The notes under the pieces were generated by a model. It ran no database searches. It was not told the DNA's origin and saw only the letters and a program-made list of their open reading frames with translations. From the NCBI GenBank assembly GCA_023422695.1, contig JAFAGN010000018.1, positions 1-64,000 on the forward strand: a stretch of DNA of 64,000 nucleotides, read 5' to 3'. The DNA comes from Pseudomonadota bacterium. Its GTDB lineage: Bacteria; Pseudomonadota; Alphaproteobacteria; Sphingomonadales; Sphingomonadaceae. How positions within the stretch are numbered: the first letter of the stretch is position 1; the number at the start of each line of letters is the position of its first letter. This document shows, piece by piece, positions 18,300-26,662 of this stretch. Made by a program: the position numbers and the translations under genes.

Positions 18300-18974
18300 A
18301 TGTCCAGATCCAAGAATGACCTTCCCGATCCGCTGATTTTCGCCGCCGCGGGCGCGGGCATCGCCGTGCTCGCAACCGGCGCGGCCCTCTGGCAGCGCCG
18401 GCGGCACCGCGAGAGCCGTGGTCAAGAAGAAACAATCGCGACCGACGCGCCGCATTGGACGCTCGACAAAGACTCCTCCCGCGCGATGTTCGGCAAGTCG
18501 GTGCTGATCAATCGCCCCCGCGCCGAGCTCTACGCAGCATGGACGCCCGAACGCTTTCCTGACTTCATGGAGAATGTGGTCGCGGTCGACGACCTCGGCG
18601 ACGATGTCTCGCAGTGGACGATCAAGGCGCCCGCCGGGCGCGAAGTGACACTGGTCAACCGCATCACCGAGCGCGTCGAGGACACATCGATCTATTGGCA
18701 AAGCACGCCCGCCTCCGACATCGCGAACAGCGGCGAGGTACGCTTCACCGACGCGCCGGCGGGGCGAGGCACCTACGTAAGCTTGATCCTCGCCTATGAC
18801 CCGCCCGCGGGGAAGGTCGGGCGCTTCGCCGCCAAGCTCCTACAGCGCGAGCCCGAAGTGCAGGCGCGGCGCGACCTCCACCGTTTCAAGCAGCTCATGG
18901 AAACCGGCGAAGTGACGACCAATGCCTCGCCCTCCGCGCGAGGCGCCGAGAGCCCTGCCGAGCCGCACATCTGA
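18300..18974 (+). CDS. SRPBCC (START-like) protein with N-terminal membrane helix
   Basis: 224 residues. A single membrane helix near 13-30 (FAAAGAGIAVLATGAAL) is followed by a basic stretch and then a SRPBCC fold: SVLINRPRAELYAAW near 67, FPDFMENVVAVDDLGDD, and a conserved-looking end FAAKLLQREPEVQARRDLHRFKQLMETGE. Related proteins are annotated as polyketide cyclase/dehydrase-like lipid-binding domains; the ligand is unknown. It lies 39 bases before the alcohol dehydrogenase gene on the same strand, so they may share a transcript. Confidence 0.8.
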   Translation: MSRSKNDLPDPLIFAAAGAGIAVLATGAALWQRRRHRESRGQEETIATDAPHWTLDKDSSRAMFGKSVLINRPRAELYAAWTPERFPDFMENVVAVDDLGDDVSQWTIKAPAGREVTLVNRITERVEDTSIYWQSTPASDIANSGEVRFTDAPAGRGTYVSLILAYDPPAGKVGRFAAKLLQREPEVQARRDLHRFKQLMETGEVTTNASPSARGAESPAEPHI

Positions 18975-19012
18975 ACGCCGAACCGCAGCACAATCACATC
19001 AAGGAGAAGGCC

Positions 19013-20230
19013 ATGCGCGCCGTTACCTGGCAGGGACGCCACAAGATCAGTGTCGAAACCGTTCCCGATCCCGAAATCGTCAACCCGCGCGATGCGATCA
19101 TTCGCGTGACCTCGACCGCGATCTGCGGCTCGGACCTTCATCTTTACGACGGCTATATTCCGGGCATGCGCGCGGGCGATATCGTCGGCCACGAATTCAT
19201 GGGCGAAGTCATCGAGACCGGCGCCGCCTCGACGCTGAAGCGCGGCCAGCGCGTCGTCATTCCCTTCACGATCAGCTGCGGCCAATGCTTCTTCTGCGAG
19301 AAGAAGCAATATAGCGCCTGCGACAACAGCAATCCGTCCGAGACGCGCGATGCATCCGAGCTGATGATGGGTCATGCGATGGGCGGGGCGTTCGGCTATG
19401 CGCACCTTACTGGCGGATATGCCGGCGGACAGGCCGAATATGTCCGCATTCCCTATTCGGATGTCGGGCCGGTGGTCATTCCCGACGACCTTCCCGACGA
19501 CGACGTGCTCTTCCTCTCGGACATCCTCCCGACCGGCTGGCAGGCGGCGGTCAACGCCGATATCGAGCCCGGCGACACCGTTGCCGTCTGGGGCTGCGGC
19601 CCCGTCGGCCTGTTCACGATACAGTCGGCGCTGCTCTTGGGCGCCGGGCGCGTGATTGCGATCGATCATTTTCCGACGCGGCTCGCGCTCGCGCGCAAAT
19701 ATGGTGCCGAGATCCTCGATTATACACAGGTCGACGTTCGCGAGGCGCTCGATGAAATGACCGGCGGCGTCGGGCCGGACGCCTGCATCGACTGCGTCGG
19801 AATGGAGAGCCACGGGTTTACGGCCGACAACATTCTCGACCAGGTCAAGGTCAAGATGCTGTCGTCCACGGAACGTATCCACGCCTTGCGCCAGGCGATC
19901 CTTGCGTGCCGCAAGGGCGGCCGCCTGTCGATCCCCGGGGTTTACGGCGGCTTTGCGGACAAATTCCCGCTCGGCCAGCTCATGGAGAAGGGCCTTTCCG
20001 TCAAGAGCGGACAGACGCATGTCCAGCGCTATTCGGGCGAGCTTCTTGACATGATCCGCGAAGGCAAGTTCGACACCATTTCGCTCATCTCGCATCACGC
20101 GCCGCTTGAAGACGCCGCCGACATGTACCGGCATTGGCACGATGACCAGGACCTCTACACGAAGATCGTCCTGAAACCCGGCCTCAAGAAAGGGGACATC
20201 TCGGCCCGGCAGGAGCTGCAACATGCCTGA
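19013..20230 (+). CDS. Zinc-dependent alcohol dehydrogenase (MDR family, formaldehyde dehydrogenase-like)
   Basis: 405 residues of the medium-chain dehydrogenase family: catalytic zinc site TAICGSDLH near 38 and GHEFMGEV near 62, structural zinc loop CGQCFFCEKKQYSAC near 91, and the nucleotide-binding VWGCGPVG near 192. The extended C-terminal half is like glutathione-independent formaldehyde dehydrogenases and related threonine/sorbitol-type enzymes. The true substrate is open. It overlaps the following SDR gene by 8 bases, so the pair is co-translated and may act on the same stress-related carbonyls. Confidence 0.88.
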   Translation: MRAVTWQGRHKISVETVPDPEIVNPRDAIIRVTSTAICGSDLHLYDGYIPGMRAGDIVGHEFMGEVIETGAASTLKRGQRVVIPFTISCGQCFFCEKKQYSACDNSNPSETRDASELMMGHAMGGAFGYAHLTGGYAGGQAEYVRIPYSDVGPVVIPDDLPDDDVLFLSDILPTGWQAAVNADIEPGDTVAVWGCGPVGLFTIQSALLLGAGRVIAIDHFPTRLALARKYGAEILDYTQVDVREALDEMTGGVGPDACIDCVGMESHGFTADNILDQVKVKMLSSTERIHALRQAILACRKGGRLSIPGVYGGFADKFPLGQLMEKGLSVKSGQTHVQRYSGELLDMIREGKFDTISLISHHAPLEDAADMYRHWHDDQDLYTKIVLKPGLKKGDISARQELQHA

Positions 20231-21005
20231 TCGCAAACTCGCTATCGTCACCGGTGCCTCGAGCGGCATCGGCCGCGAGATCGCCATACTCGCTGCGAAG
20301 GATGGTTACGACCTCATCGTCGCGGCCGACGAGCCGCTCGTCGATGCTGCCGCAGGTCTTCTTGCAAAGGGCGTCGAGGTCGAGGCGGTGGAAGCCGACC
20401 TCGCGACTGCTGCCGGGGTCGAACGTCTTCTTGCCGCTGCGGGCGGCAAGCCGATCGACATTCTCGTCGCCAACGCGGGTCATGGCCTCGGCCACGGTTT
20501 TCTCGACCAGCCCGTCGACGAGTGGCGTCACGTCATCGACACAAATATCACCGGCACGCTGTTGCTGCTTCAGCCGGTCCTGAAGGCGATGGTCGCGCGC
20601 GGCGAAGGCAAGGTGCTGATCACCGGCTCGATCGCCGGGCATCTCGCCGGCTCCTTCCAGGCGGTGTACAACGGCACCAAGGCCTTCGTCGACAGTTTCG
20701 CCGCGGCGATCGGCAATGAATTGAAGGACAGCGGCGTCACCATCACCTGTCTCAAACCCGGCGCGACCGCGACGCGCTTTTTCGAGCGGGCCGGCATGCT
20801 CGACACGAAGGTCGGGCAATCGGAAAAGGACGATCCCGCCGATGTGGCGAAAACCGGATGGGATGCGCTCCTCGCAGGAGAGCATGCGGTCGTTCACGGG
20901 CTCAAGAACAAGGCGCAGGTCCTCGCCTCGGGCGTTCTCAGCGAAGCGGCGACAGCCGAGATGCACCGGAAGCTGGCCGAGCCGGGGTCGGGGACGCAAG
21001 GCTGA
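20223..21005 (+). CDS. SDR family oxidoreductase
   Basis: 260 residues with TGASSGIG near 11, NAGHG near 87, and the active-site YNGTK with a Ser about 13 residues before it (TGSIAGHLAGSF). NAD(P)H-dependent carbonyl reductase or alcohol dehydrogenase of unknown substrate. The start lies 8 bases inside the upstream alcohol dehydrogenase gene. The next gene on the strand begins about 40 bases after its stop. Confidence 0.88.
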   Translation: MPDRKLAIVTGASSGIGREIAILAAKDGYDLIVAADEPLVDAAAGLLAKGVEVEAVEADLATAAGVERLLAAAGGKPIDILVANAGHGLGHGFLDQPVDEWRHVIDTNITGTLLLLQPVLKAMVARGEGKVLITGSIAGHLAGSFQAVYNGTKAFVDSFAAAIGNELKDSGVTITCLKPGATATRFFERAGMLDTKVGQSEKDDPADVAKTGWDALLAGEHAVVHGLKNKAQVLASGVLSEAATAEMHRKLAEPGSGTQG

Positions 21006-21045
21006 TCTGGCCGATCCGGCCACATTTGGTGAAGAGGAGACGATC

Positions 21046-21381
21046 ATGAACAATCGCAATGACAGCAGGGATGGGGGCTCCGCCGGGGACGGGTCGCTGC
21101 CGCAAGAGCCCGTGGAACGCCGGGAGAATGTCGGAACGACCACGCCCGACCGCTATCCCGCCGGGGAGCGCGAGGCCGGCGACGTATCGGGCGCCGCCAA
21201 CCGCGGCCATCGGCGCAGCACCGGCAGCGGTCCTGTCAGCGGAAGCGGCGCGGGTGCCGGCGGCAAAGGCAATGCCGAGGATTATGACAGCGACCCGCAA
21301 GGCGGCGGCGGGCGCGCCGCCGAACCCGATACGCCCCCGCCCGGCAAGGGGGCGGACGCGCCGGTTGGCGGGAGCCGTTAG
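21046..21381 (+). CDS. Gly/Ser/Pro-rich hydrophilic (disordered) small protein
   Basis: 111 residues from the ATG at 21046, with AGGAG eight bases upstream. Composition is almost wholly Gly, Ser, Arg, Asp, Glu and Pro with no hydrophobic core, so it is expected to be disordered. Not recognised. Its place behind the alcohol dehydrogenase and SDR genes and its make-up suggest a stress or desiccation protein, but that is inference. Confidence 0.6.
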   Translation: MNNRNDSRDGGSAGDGSLPQEPVERRENVGTTTPDRYPAGEREAGDVSGAANRGHRRSTGSGPVSGSGAGAGGKGNAEDYDSDPQGGGGRAAEPDTPPPGKGADAPVGGSR

Positions 21382-21440
21382 GCCCTCGCGGCGGTCGGGC
21401 GGCGCGGCGCAATCGCTGTGGCCGCGCTGTACCCGCCGGT

Positions 21441-22019
21441 TCACTCGATCCGGTAGTCGATCGGCTTGAAGCTGCCGCCGCAGCTGTCGTAGGCCGAGCA
21501 GGCGGTGAGCCCGACGATCAGGTCGTCGAGCGCGCGAAGCCGGATGAAGTCGCCGGCCTTCGTCGTCGGCGGAAGGACGCGGATCTTGCCGTCGCTGCCG
21601 ACCGGCACATTCATGAACAGGTTGAACGCGACGGGAATGGCGTCGGCAGCAATCCCATATGGCTCGAGCGCGTCGGCCAGATTGCCGAAGCAGCCGCGAT
21701 GAACAGGCTTGTCGGCGTAGAAATGGCGAAAGGTCGCCTCGCTGCATGGCGTCAGCAGAAAATCATGCACCCCGCAGCTGTCCTCTACGATCTCGAGCAA
21801 TGCGTTTGACCGGTTCGACCACAAGCGGTTGCCGGTCGTCAGCCGGATCGTCTCTTCATAGTCGAACGTTCGCCCGTTCGAGATCGCTTCGCGGGGATCG
21901 GCCGCACGAAACGCAAGAAGGTCGCCGACCTGGCCGCCCTCGGGGTCGGTCACGCAGAGAATCTTGTCCTTGGGAAGCGTGAAGGCAACGCCACTACGGG
22001 GCGCGATCCGGTCGTTCAT
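21441..22019 (-). CDS. DUF1989 family protein (urea carboxylase-associated type)
   Basis: 192 residues from the ATG at 22019, with AGGAG upstream. It carries the DUF1989 pattern: GGQVGDLLAFRA, YEETIRLTTGNRLWSNR, CGVHDFLLTPCSE, NLFMNVPVGSDG, GDFIRLRALDDLIVGLTACS (each shortened here). The family is found beside urea carboxylase and aminomethyltransferase genes; no such genes are nearby here. Conserved Cys and His in CGVHD and SACxAYDSC-like positions suggest metal binding. Probably cytoplasmic. Confidence 0.85.
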   Translation of the reverse strand: MNDRIAPRSGVAFTLPKDKILCVTDPEGGQVGDLLAFRAADPREAISNGRTFDYEETIRLTTGNRLWSNRSNALLEIVEDSCGVHDFLLTPCSEATFRHFYADKPVHRGCFGNLADALEPYGIAADAIPVAFNLFMNVPVGSDGKIRVLPPTTKAGDFIRLRALDDLIVGLTACSAYDSCGGSFKPIDYRIE

Positions 22020-22156
22020 GGGAACTCCTGTACTGAAAGGGTGCGGCGGCTGGCGGCAAGGATGCGGTGCGGCGATTCCCGGGAGGACGAGGGGCAGCAA
22101 GCGAAAGCCGCCGCGCATGGCGCGCGGCGGCTTCATGACACTGCTCCTGGCCTCTG

Positions 22157-22732
22157 TCAGGGTGCCAGCTTGCCGAGTTCGGCGCGGTGCGCCTCCACCA
22201 CCGGAACGATCTCGGCCGCCGCCTGCTTGAGCTGGACTGCCTCGCCCGAGGCGGCATAGCCCTGATGAAGCGCCAGCGCCGAACCATGCGCGGTTTTCTG
22301 ATGATCGAGGTAGATTTTGTCGATCGCTGCGGCATCGGCCGCCTTGATGTCGGCAAGCATCTTCTCCTGGTCAGGTGCGAGCTTGGGTGCCGGCGCCTCG
22401 ACCCCGGCGCTCGCGGCGGCCGCCTTCACTTTCGCGGTCGATTTGCCGTGGTTGTCGATCATCATCTCGGCAAAGGCCCTGACCTTTTCATCTTTCGATT
22501 TGGCGAGCAGGGCTTTCGACGATTCGATCTCCCAGAGGTCACCGGCGCCCGCCTGGGCAACATAGTCTGCGGTGCTAACGGCTGCCGCCGGCGTTGCGGC
22601 GGCCGGAGCGGGCTCCGGTGCCATAGCGGCGGTGTCGGCAGACGCGGCGGCTTGCTCCTCGTCGCGCGTATCGGGTCCGCCGCATCCCGCGACGATCGCG
22701 GCGATCGCCGCGGCTCCAATCCATGTCTTCAT
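22157..22732 (-). CDS. DUF4142 family lipoprotein
   Basis: 191 residues from the ATG at 22732 (GAGGAG upstream). A lipoprotein signal peptide ends in the lipobox IVAGC near residue 19, followed by an Ala/Pro-rich linker. The body is a ferritin-like helical DUF4142 domain with DYVAQAGAGDLWEIESSKALL, MIDNHGKST and YLDHQKTAH. The family is periplasmic or membrane-bound and of unknown function, with His residues that might bind metal. It is the next gene after the DUF1989 gene's start, on the same strand, 137 bases away. Confidence 0.85.
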   Translation of the reverse strand: MKTWIGAAAIAAIVAGCGGPDTRDEEQAAASADTAAMAPEPAPAAATPAAAVSTADYVAQAGAGDLWEIESSKALLAKSKDEKVRAFAEMMIDNHGKSTAKVKAAAASAGVEAPAPKLAPDQEKMLADIKAADAAAIDKIYLDHQKTAHGSALALHQGYAASGEAVQLKQAAAEIVPVVEAHRAELGKLAP

Positions 22733-22791
22733 CTTATCTCTCCTCAAACCATTTTCTGCGCGTCGGCTGGGCGGCGCTTTTCCGCATGCAA

Positions 22792-22820
22792 GACCGGGCC
22801 GCGGCGCGCGCGGCCCGGTC
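22792..22820. terminator. Perfect 12-bp hairpin between two minus-strand genes
   Basis: GACCGGGCCGCG, five-base loop, and its exact complement. It lies after the 47-residue gene (stop at 22845) and before the DUF4142 gene on the minus strand; on the plus strand it is followed by TCTTT. Fits a transcription terminator, possibly weak because the T tract is short. Confidence 0.55.
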
Positions 22821-22844
22821 TTTCACCCGGGAAGCGGGAGGGGC

Positions 22845-22988
22845 TCAGCCGCGCTGTTTGCCCTGGTCCTTGCTTCCGGACTGCTTGCCGGCGCCCGACT
22901 GGCTTTTGCCGTCGTCCTGCTGCTGCTGACCGCCCTTGCCGGACGAGCTGCCCTGCTGCTTGCCGTCTTTCTTATCATGTTGTGCCAT
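22845..22988 (-). CDS. Very small Gln/Gly/Lys/Ser-rich hydrophilic protein
   Basis: 47 codons from the ATG at 22988, preceded by AGGAGA. The protein starts MAQHDKKDGKQQG and contains repeated Lys-Gln, Gly-Lys-Gln and Ser-Gly units with a QQQQ run and no hydrophobic residues after the start. Not recognised. Similar short disordered proteins in the window are at 21046 and 57726. A hairpin terminator candidate follows 25 bases after the stop. Confidence 0.5.
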   Translation of the reverse strand: MAQHDKKDGKQQGSSSGKGGQQQQDDGKSQSGAGKQSGSKDQGKQRG

Positions 22989-23296
22989 GACGCATCCTTT
23001 CTCCTGATCCCGATCGGATCGAACAGGAAACCCCGCGCCTGTCCCGCTTGTTGCGTGGAAGATGAGCTGGGTTGATCGAAGTTATAAGCTTTTGGGCTGC
23101 CGCAACGGTCCGGGGCGCCGTGCGCGTTCCGGGCCATCTTTCGGCACGGCGCGGCCGCGCGGCAGCAGGGCGGGGCGGGCAGGCGCGTTCGGCGAGTCGC
23201 CGGACACGTCATGCGTTCAGGAGCGCGGCGGCGCGGCGCCTGTGCGGCCAGGAAACGCCGGGCGCGCGGCGCGCCTCGCGGTCGGCTAACACACCT
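22989..23296. other. Intergenic region upstream of the 47-residue gene
   Basis: About 308 GC-rich bases without a supported gene. A site reading TTGAT-CGAA-GTTAT is at 23072-23085, a mirror-image near match to the FNR-like boxes. Nothing else is recognised. Confidence 0.5.
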
Positions 23297-24043
23297 TCAA
23301 CCGAGGCAGGCGACGATCGCCTCGATCACCGCTATCGTCTCCCTGGGGTCGCGCACGCTCACCGTGTCGAGTCCTAGCAACTTCGCCGGATAGTCGTTGC
23401 CGCCCGGAAAGATCGCGTCGCCGATGAAGATCATGTCGCCGAGCGCGATTCCGCTCTCGGCGCTCAGCTTCTTGAGTCCATAGCCCTTGTCGACGCCCTC
23501 GCGCGTGACGTCGATCGAAGTCGCGCCGCCCATGTTGATCGACAGGCCCGGGAGCCGCTCGCCGAGATCCGCCTGGATGATCCGCCGCTTCGCGAAGTCG
23601 GGATCCCAGACTTCCTTGGCGGCGATCGGCGCCTGCTGGCCGAGCGCCGAGAACGTGATCTGGCTGCCGCGGTCCTCGATGCGATCGCCCCAGACTTCCT
23701 CGGGAACGAACCCCGTCGCCTCGAGCGACGCGTCGAAGGCGGCGAGGATGCGCGCCTTTTCCTCGTCGCTGAACAGCTCGGCATAAAGCGGCGTCCAGCC
23801 GCCGCCGCGGTGGACGAAAAGCTTCGTGCCCGTCGTCGGCATCAGCCAGAGCCGGCCCCGATCGGCGTCTGCCGGAAGTCGGCTCGCGACCTGCGTGTCG
23901 AACTGCGGCCAGTCGCCGCCCGAAATCACCGCGACCTCGGCGACGCCCAGGAGCTTCGCGATCGCCGTGCCCATCTCGGGGGCGAGCGGCTGCTTGCTTT
24001 CCGCCAGGGTTCCATCGAGATCGAAGGCGACGAGTTTCTTCAT
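23297..24043 (-). CDS. HAD-IIB phosphatase / phosphomannomutase-like
   Basis: 248 residues from the ATG at 24043, with GAGGAGA upstream. HAD motifs: VAFDLDGTLAESKQ near 4-17 (nucleophile Asp and acid/base Asp), VISGGDW near 38, and FIGDAIFPGGNDYPAKLLG near 205. The GD-x3-PGGND block and the general length resemble the eukaryote-type phosphomannomutase group within HAD-IIB, which interconverts mannose-1-P and mannose-6-P. A plain sugar phosphatase is the alternative. With GH130 genes and a mannose-6-phosphate isomerase in the same window, the mutase reading fits a route for mannose-1-phosphate. Confidence 0.78.
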   Translation of the reverse strand: MKKLVAFDLDGTLAESKQPLAPEMGTAIAKLLGVAEVAVISGGDWPQFDTQVASRLPADADRGRLWLMPTTGTKLFVHRGGGWTPLYAELFSDEEKARILAAFDASLEATGFVPEEVWGDRIEDRGSQITFSALGQQAPIAAKEVWDPDFAKRRIIQADLGERLPGLSINMGGATSIDVTREGVDKGYGLKKLSAESGIALGDMIFIGDAIFPGGNDYPAKLLGLDTVSVRDPRETIAVIEAIVACLG

Positions 24044-24094
24044 GATTGTCTCCTCTGTTCGCTGTCGCCGACGCTGAGCCGACAAAGCATCCCA

Positions 24095-24119
24095 ATCGCC
24101 TGAGGCCTTCCGAAGTTCC
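24095..24119 (-). promoter_or_regulatory. EcfG-like promoter candidate upstream of HAD gene
   Basis: Minus strand: GGAAC, 16 bases, CGAT; 52 bases before the start codon at 24043. Confidence 0.33.
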
Positions 24120-24338
24120 TGCGGGCACCTCGCCCCAACCTACCTCGCGGGCAAAATGTCAAAGGCGGGGCGACGAGCACGGCGGGAGCGGGCGTGGCGG
24201 GGACGGATGGCGGGCCGTCGTTGTCGGCATGCCGCGGCCGCGGCAAGGTCGGGGCCGCTCGCTGGGCGACCCGCGAGCCTAACGCAACGAGTTCGGCTTT
24301 GGAGGCGTTAGCGTGTCGATGACGAGGAAAGCCATTCG

Positions 24339-25100
24339 ATGACCCCGCGCTGGCCTTCGGTGCTCTGGGTGGTTCGCCACGGCCAAAGCGCGGGCAATGT
24401 CGCGCGCGATGCCGCCGACGCGGCGGGTGACCTGCGCATCGCGCTCGACCACCGCGATGTCGACGTGCCCCTCTCGGCGCTGGGTGAGCAACAGGCACGG
24501 GCGCTCGGCGCCTGGTTCGCCGCGGGCGAGGAAGACGGCCGCCCCGAGATCATGCTCGCCTCGCCCTATGTACGGGCCGTGCAGACCGCCGAAATCTTCC
24601 GCGGCGCAGGAGGCTGCGCGGCCGACGAGAAAATCTGCATCGACGAGCGGCTGCGCGAGAAGGAGTTCGGCATCCTCGATGGCCTCACGCGCCGCGGCAT
24701 CGAGGCGGCGCATCCCGATCAGGCCGAATTCCGGCTGGCGCTCGGTAAATTCTATCACCGCCCGCCGGGCGGCGAAAGCTGGTGCGACGTGATTCTGCGC
24801 CTCCGCTCGCTCCTCGACACGGTCTCGCTCCATTATGGCGGGCGGCGCGTGATGATCGTCGCGCACCAGGTGGTCGTCCTTTGCCTGCGCACCATCATCG
24901 AAAATCTGGGAGAGGCCGAGATATTGGCAATCGACAGCGAAGGCGACGTCGCCAATTGCGCGATCACCGAATATCGCTTCGACGCTGACGTGGGCCGCGA
25001 CGGCAACCTCGTCCTGTCGCGCTACAATGTGACTGCGCCAATGGAGGGCGAAGTCCCCGTCACCCGCGAACCCGATGCGATGGTGGCCGCGCGTGGCTGA
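24339..25100 (+). CDS. Histidine phosphatase (phosphoglycerate mutase-like)
   Basis: 253 residues with the family's VVRHGQSAGN near 11-20 (phospho-accepting His), LREKEFGILDG, and a second catalytic VAHQVV near 175. These enzymes dephosphorylate small molecules or proteins through a phosphohistidine. It is the first gene of a four-gene plus-strand operon; its end overlaps the NAD(P)HX dehydratase gene by 8 bases if that gene starts at the GTG. Substrate unknown. Confidence 0.88.
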   Translation: MTPRWPSVLWVVRHGQSAGNVARDAADAAGDLRIALDHRDVDVPLSALGEQQARALGAWFAAGEEDGRPEIMLASPYVRAVQTAEIFRGAGGCAADEKICIDERLREKEFGILDGLTRRGIEAAHPDQAEFRLALGKFYHRPPGGESWCDVILRLRSLLDTVSLHYGGRRVMIVAHQVVVLCLRTIIENLGEAEILAIDSEGDVANCAITEYRFDADVGRDGNLVLSRYNVTAPMEGEVPVTREPDAMVAARG

Positions 25101-25974
25101 GGCAACCCCGCTCGACACCGCCTGGCTCAAGGCGCATCCGCTCCCCGATCATCATGACGATGTCGACAAGAACGGACGCGGCCGGGTGCTCGTGATCGGC
25201 GGTTGCCGCCGGGTGCCCGGCGGCATGCTGCTGACCGCCGAGGCGGCGTTCCGCGCCGGGGCGGGCAAGGTGACGATCGCGACGATCGCCTCGGCCGCGA
25301 TCCCGATCGGCATCGCCTTTCCGGCCTGCGCCGTCGTCGCGCTCCCCGAAACCGAAGCGGGCGAGATTGCGCCCGAGGCGGCCGAACTGCTGCTCGCCGA
25401 GGTGGCGCTGCACGACGCCATCGTCTTCGGGCCCGCGATGATCGACGCCGACATCGTCCGGACCCTGCTCGAAGCCCTGCTGCCGGCGCTGCCCGAGGAC
25501 ATCTTCCTCCTCCTCGATGCCGTCGCGCTGCGCGCTGCGGCCGCGCATTCGGATGCGATCCGGGCGCGCGCCGCGCACACAATCCTCACCCCGCACGAAG
25601 GCGAACTTGCCGCGATGCTCGATGTAGCGAAGGAGGCGGTCGCGAGCGACCCGCTCGCGTCGCTCGGCAAGGCCGCCGACCGGTTCGGCGCGGCGGTGAT
25701 GGTCAAGGGCGCGACCAGCCACCTGATCGCCGAGGGAAGCTGCCTGGCTTATGCGGGCGGCGGGCTCGGCCTTGCCGTCAGCGGCTCGGGCGACGTGCTG
25801 GCGGGCCTCATCGCCGGGCTCGGCGCGCAAGGCCTCTCGCCCCTGCAGGCGTCCGCCTGGGGCATCTGGCTGCACGGCGAAGCGGGGCGGCGGCTCGGCG
25901 AAACCATGGGGCCGCTCGGCTATCTTGCGCGCGAGCTGCTGCCGCTCGTCCCGGGGCTGATGCGCGGTGTCTGA
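25093..25974 (+). CDS. nnrD: ADP/ATP-dependent NAD(P)H-hydrate dehydratase (stand-alone)
   Basis: About 293 residues from the GTG at 25093; an in-frame ATG at 25075 is possible. Carbohydrate-kinase-like fold with VLVIGGCRRVPGGMLLTAEA near 37, ILTPHEGELAAML near 170 and VSGSGDVLAGLIAGLGAQG near 230, the G-x-GD loop of the family. It restores NAD(P)H from the hydrated S-form (metabolite repair). The epimerase domain fused to it in many bacteria is absent here. It overlaps both neighbours by 8 bases. Confidence 0.88.
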   Translation: MAEATPLDTAWLKAHPLPDHHDDVDKNGRGRVLVIGGCRRVPGGMLLTAEAAFRAGAGKVTIATIASAAIPIGIAFPACAVVALPETEAGEIAPEAAELLLAEVALHDAIVFGPAMIDADIVRTLLEALLPALPEDIFLLLDAVALRAAAAHSDAIRARAAHTILTPHEGELAAMLDVAKEAVASDPLASLGKAADRFGAAVMVKGATSHLIAEGSCLAYAGGGLGLAVSGSGDVLAGLIAGLGAQGLSPLQASAWGIWLHGEAGRRLGETMGPLGYLARELLPLVPGLMRGV

Positions 25975-26662
25975 GCTCGATCTCCTCGACCCCGATCTCC
26001 TGCTGCCGATTGCGGGGGCGGTCATCGCCGGCGCGATTATCGGCGGCGAGCGCGAATATCGCGCGAGCCCGGCGGGCCTGCGCACCCATATCCTCGTCGC
26101 GCTGTCCTGCTGTCTCCTCATGCTGTCGGCCGTTCACCAGATGGAATGGCTCACCGACACGCCGACCGAGGTCGTGCGCATCGATCCCGTGCGCATGGCG
26201 CATGGCGTGCTCACCGGCATCGGTTTCCTGTGCGGCGGCGTGATCTTTCGCGAGGGGCTCAATGTCCGCGGGCTCACCACCGCTGCATCGCTCTGGATGA
26301 CCGCGACGCTCGGCATCCTGTTCGGCGTAGGCTTCTACGAACTCGCCATCTTCGGCGGCGTCGCGACCTTCCTCGTGCTCGCTGCCGTCACCTGGACCGA
26401 GCGCCACGCGCCGCAGCGGCGTATCGCGCATGTCACGCTCGATTATCGGGCGGGCACGAGCATCGCCTCGGCCGAGGTCATCGCCTTGCTCGGGGAACAT
26501 GGCCTCAAGGCGATCACCGTCGAACAGCGCCGCGCCGGCGGCGCACCCGGCTTTACCGCGATCGCCGCAGGCTATGGCGAGGAATGTGCCGATGCGCTGG
26601 CGGCGGCGCTCAGTGGGGACGATCGCATCGCCGCCTTCGACATCAGGCCGCAGCAGGGATGA
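25967..26662 (+). CDS. MgtC/SapB family membrane protein
   Basis: 231 residues from a GTG at 25967 that lies inside the nnrD stop region. Four to five membrane helices with the family's GGEREYRASPAGLRTH near 26-41 and LTGIGFLCGGVIFREG near 82, then a C-terminal soluble ACT-like domain from about 145. MgtC proteins modulate F-type ATPase, magnesium or low-pH tolerance in other bacteria. Coupled to the following flavoprotein gene by an ATGA overlap. Confidence 0.88.
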   Translation: MSELDLLDPDLLLPIAGAVIAGAIIGGEREYRASPAGLRTHILVALSCCLLMLSAVHQMEWLTDTPTEVVRIDPVRMAHGVLTGIGFLCGGVIFREGLNVRGLTTAASLWMTATLGILFGVGFYELAIFGGVATFLVLAAVTWTERHAPQRRIAHVTLDYRAGTSIASAEVIALLGEHGLKAITVEQRRAGGAPGFTAIAAGYGEECADALAAALSGDDRIAAFDIRPQQG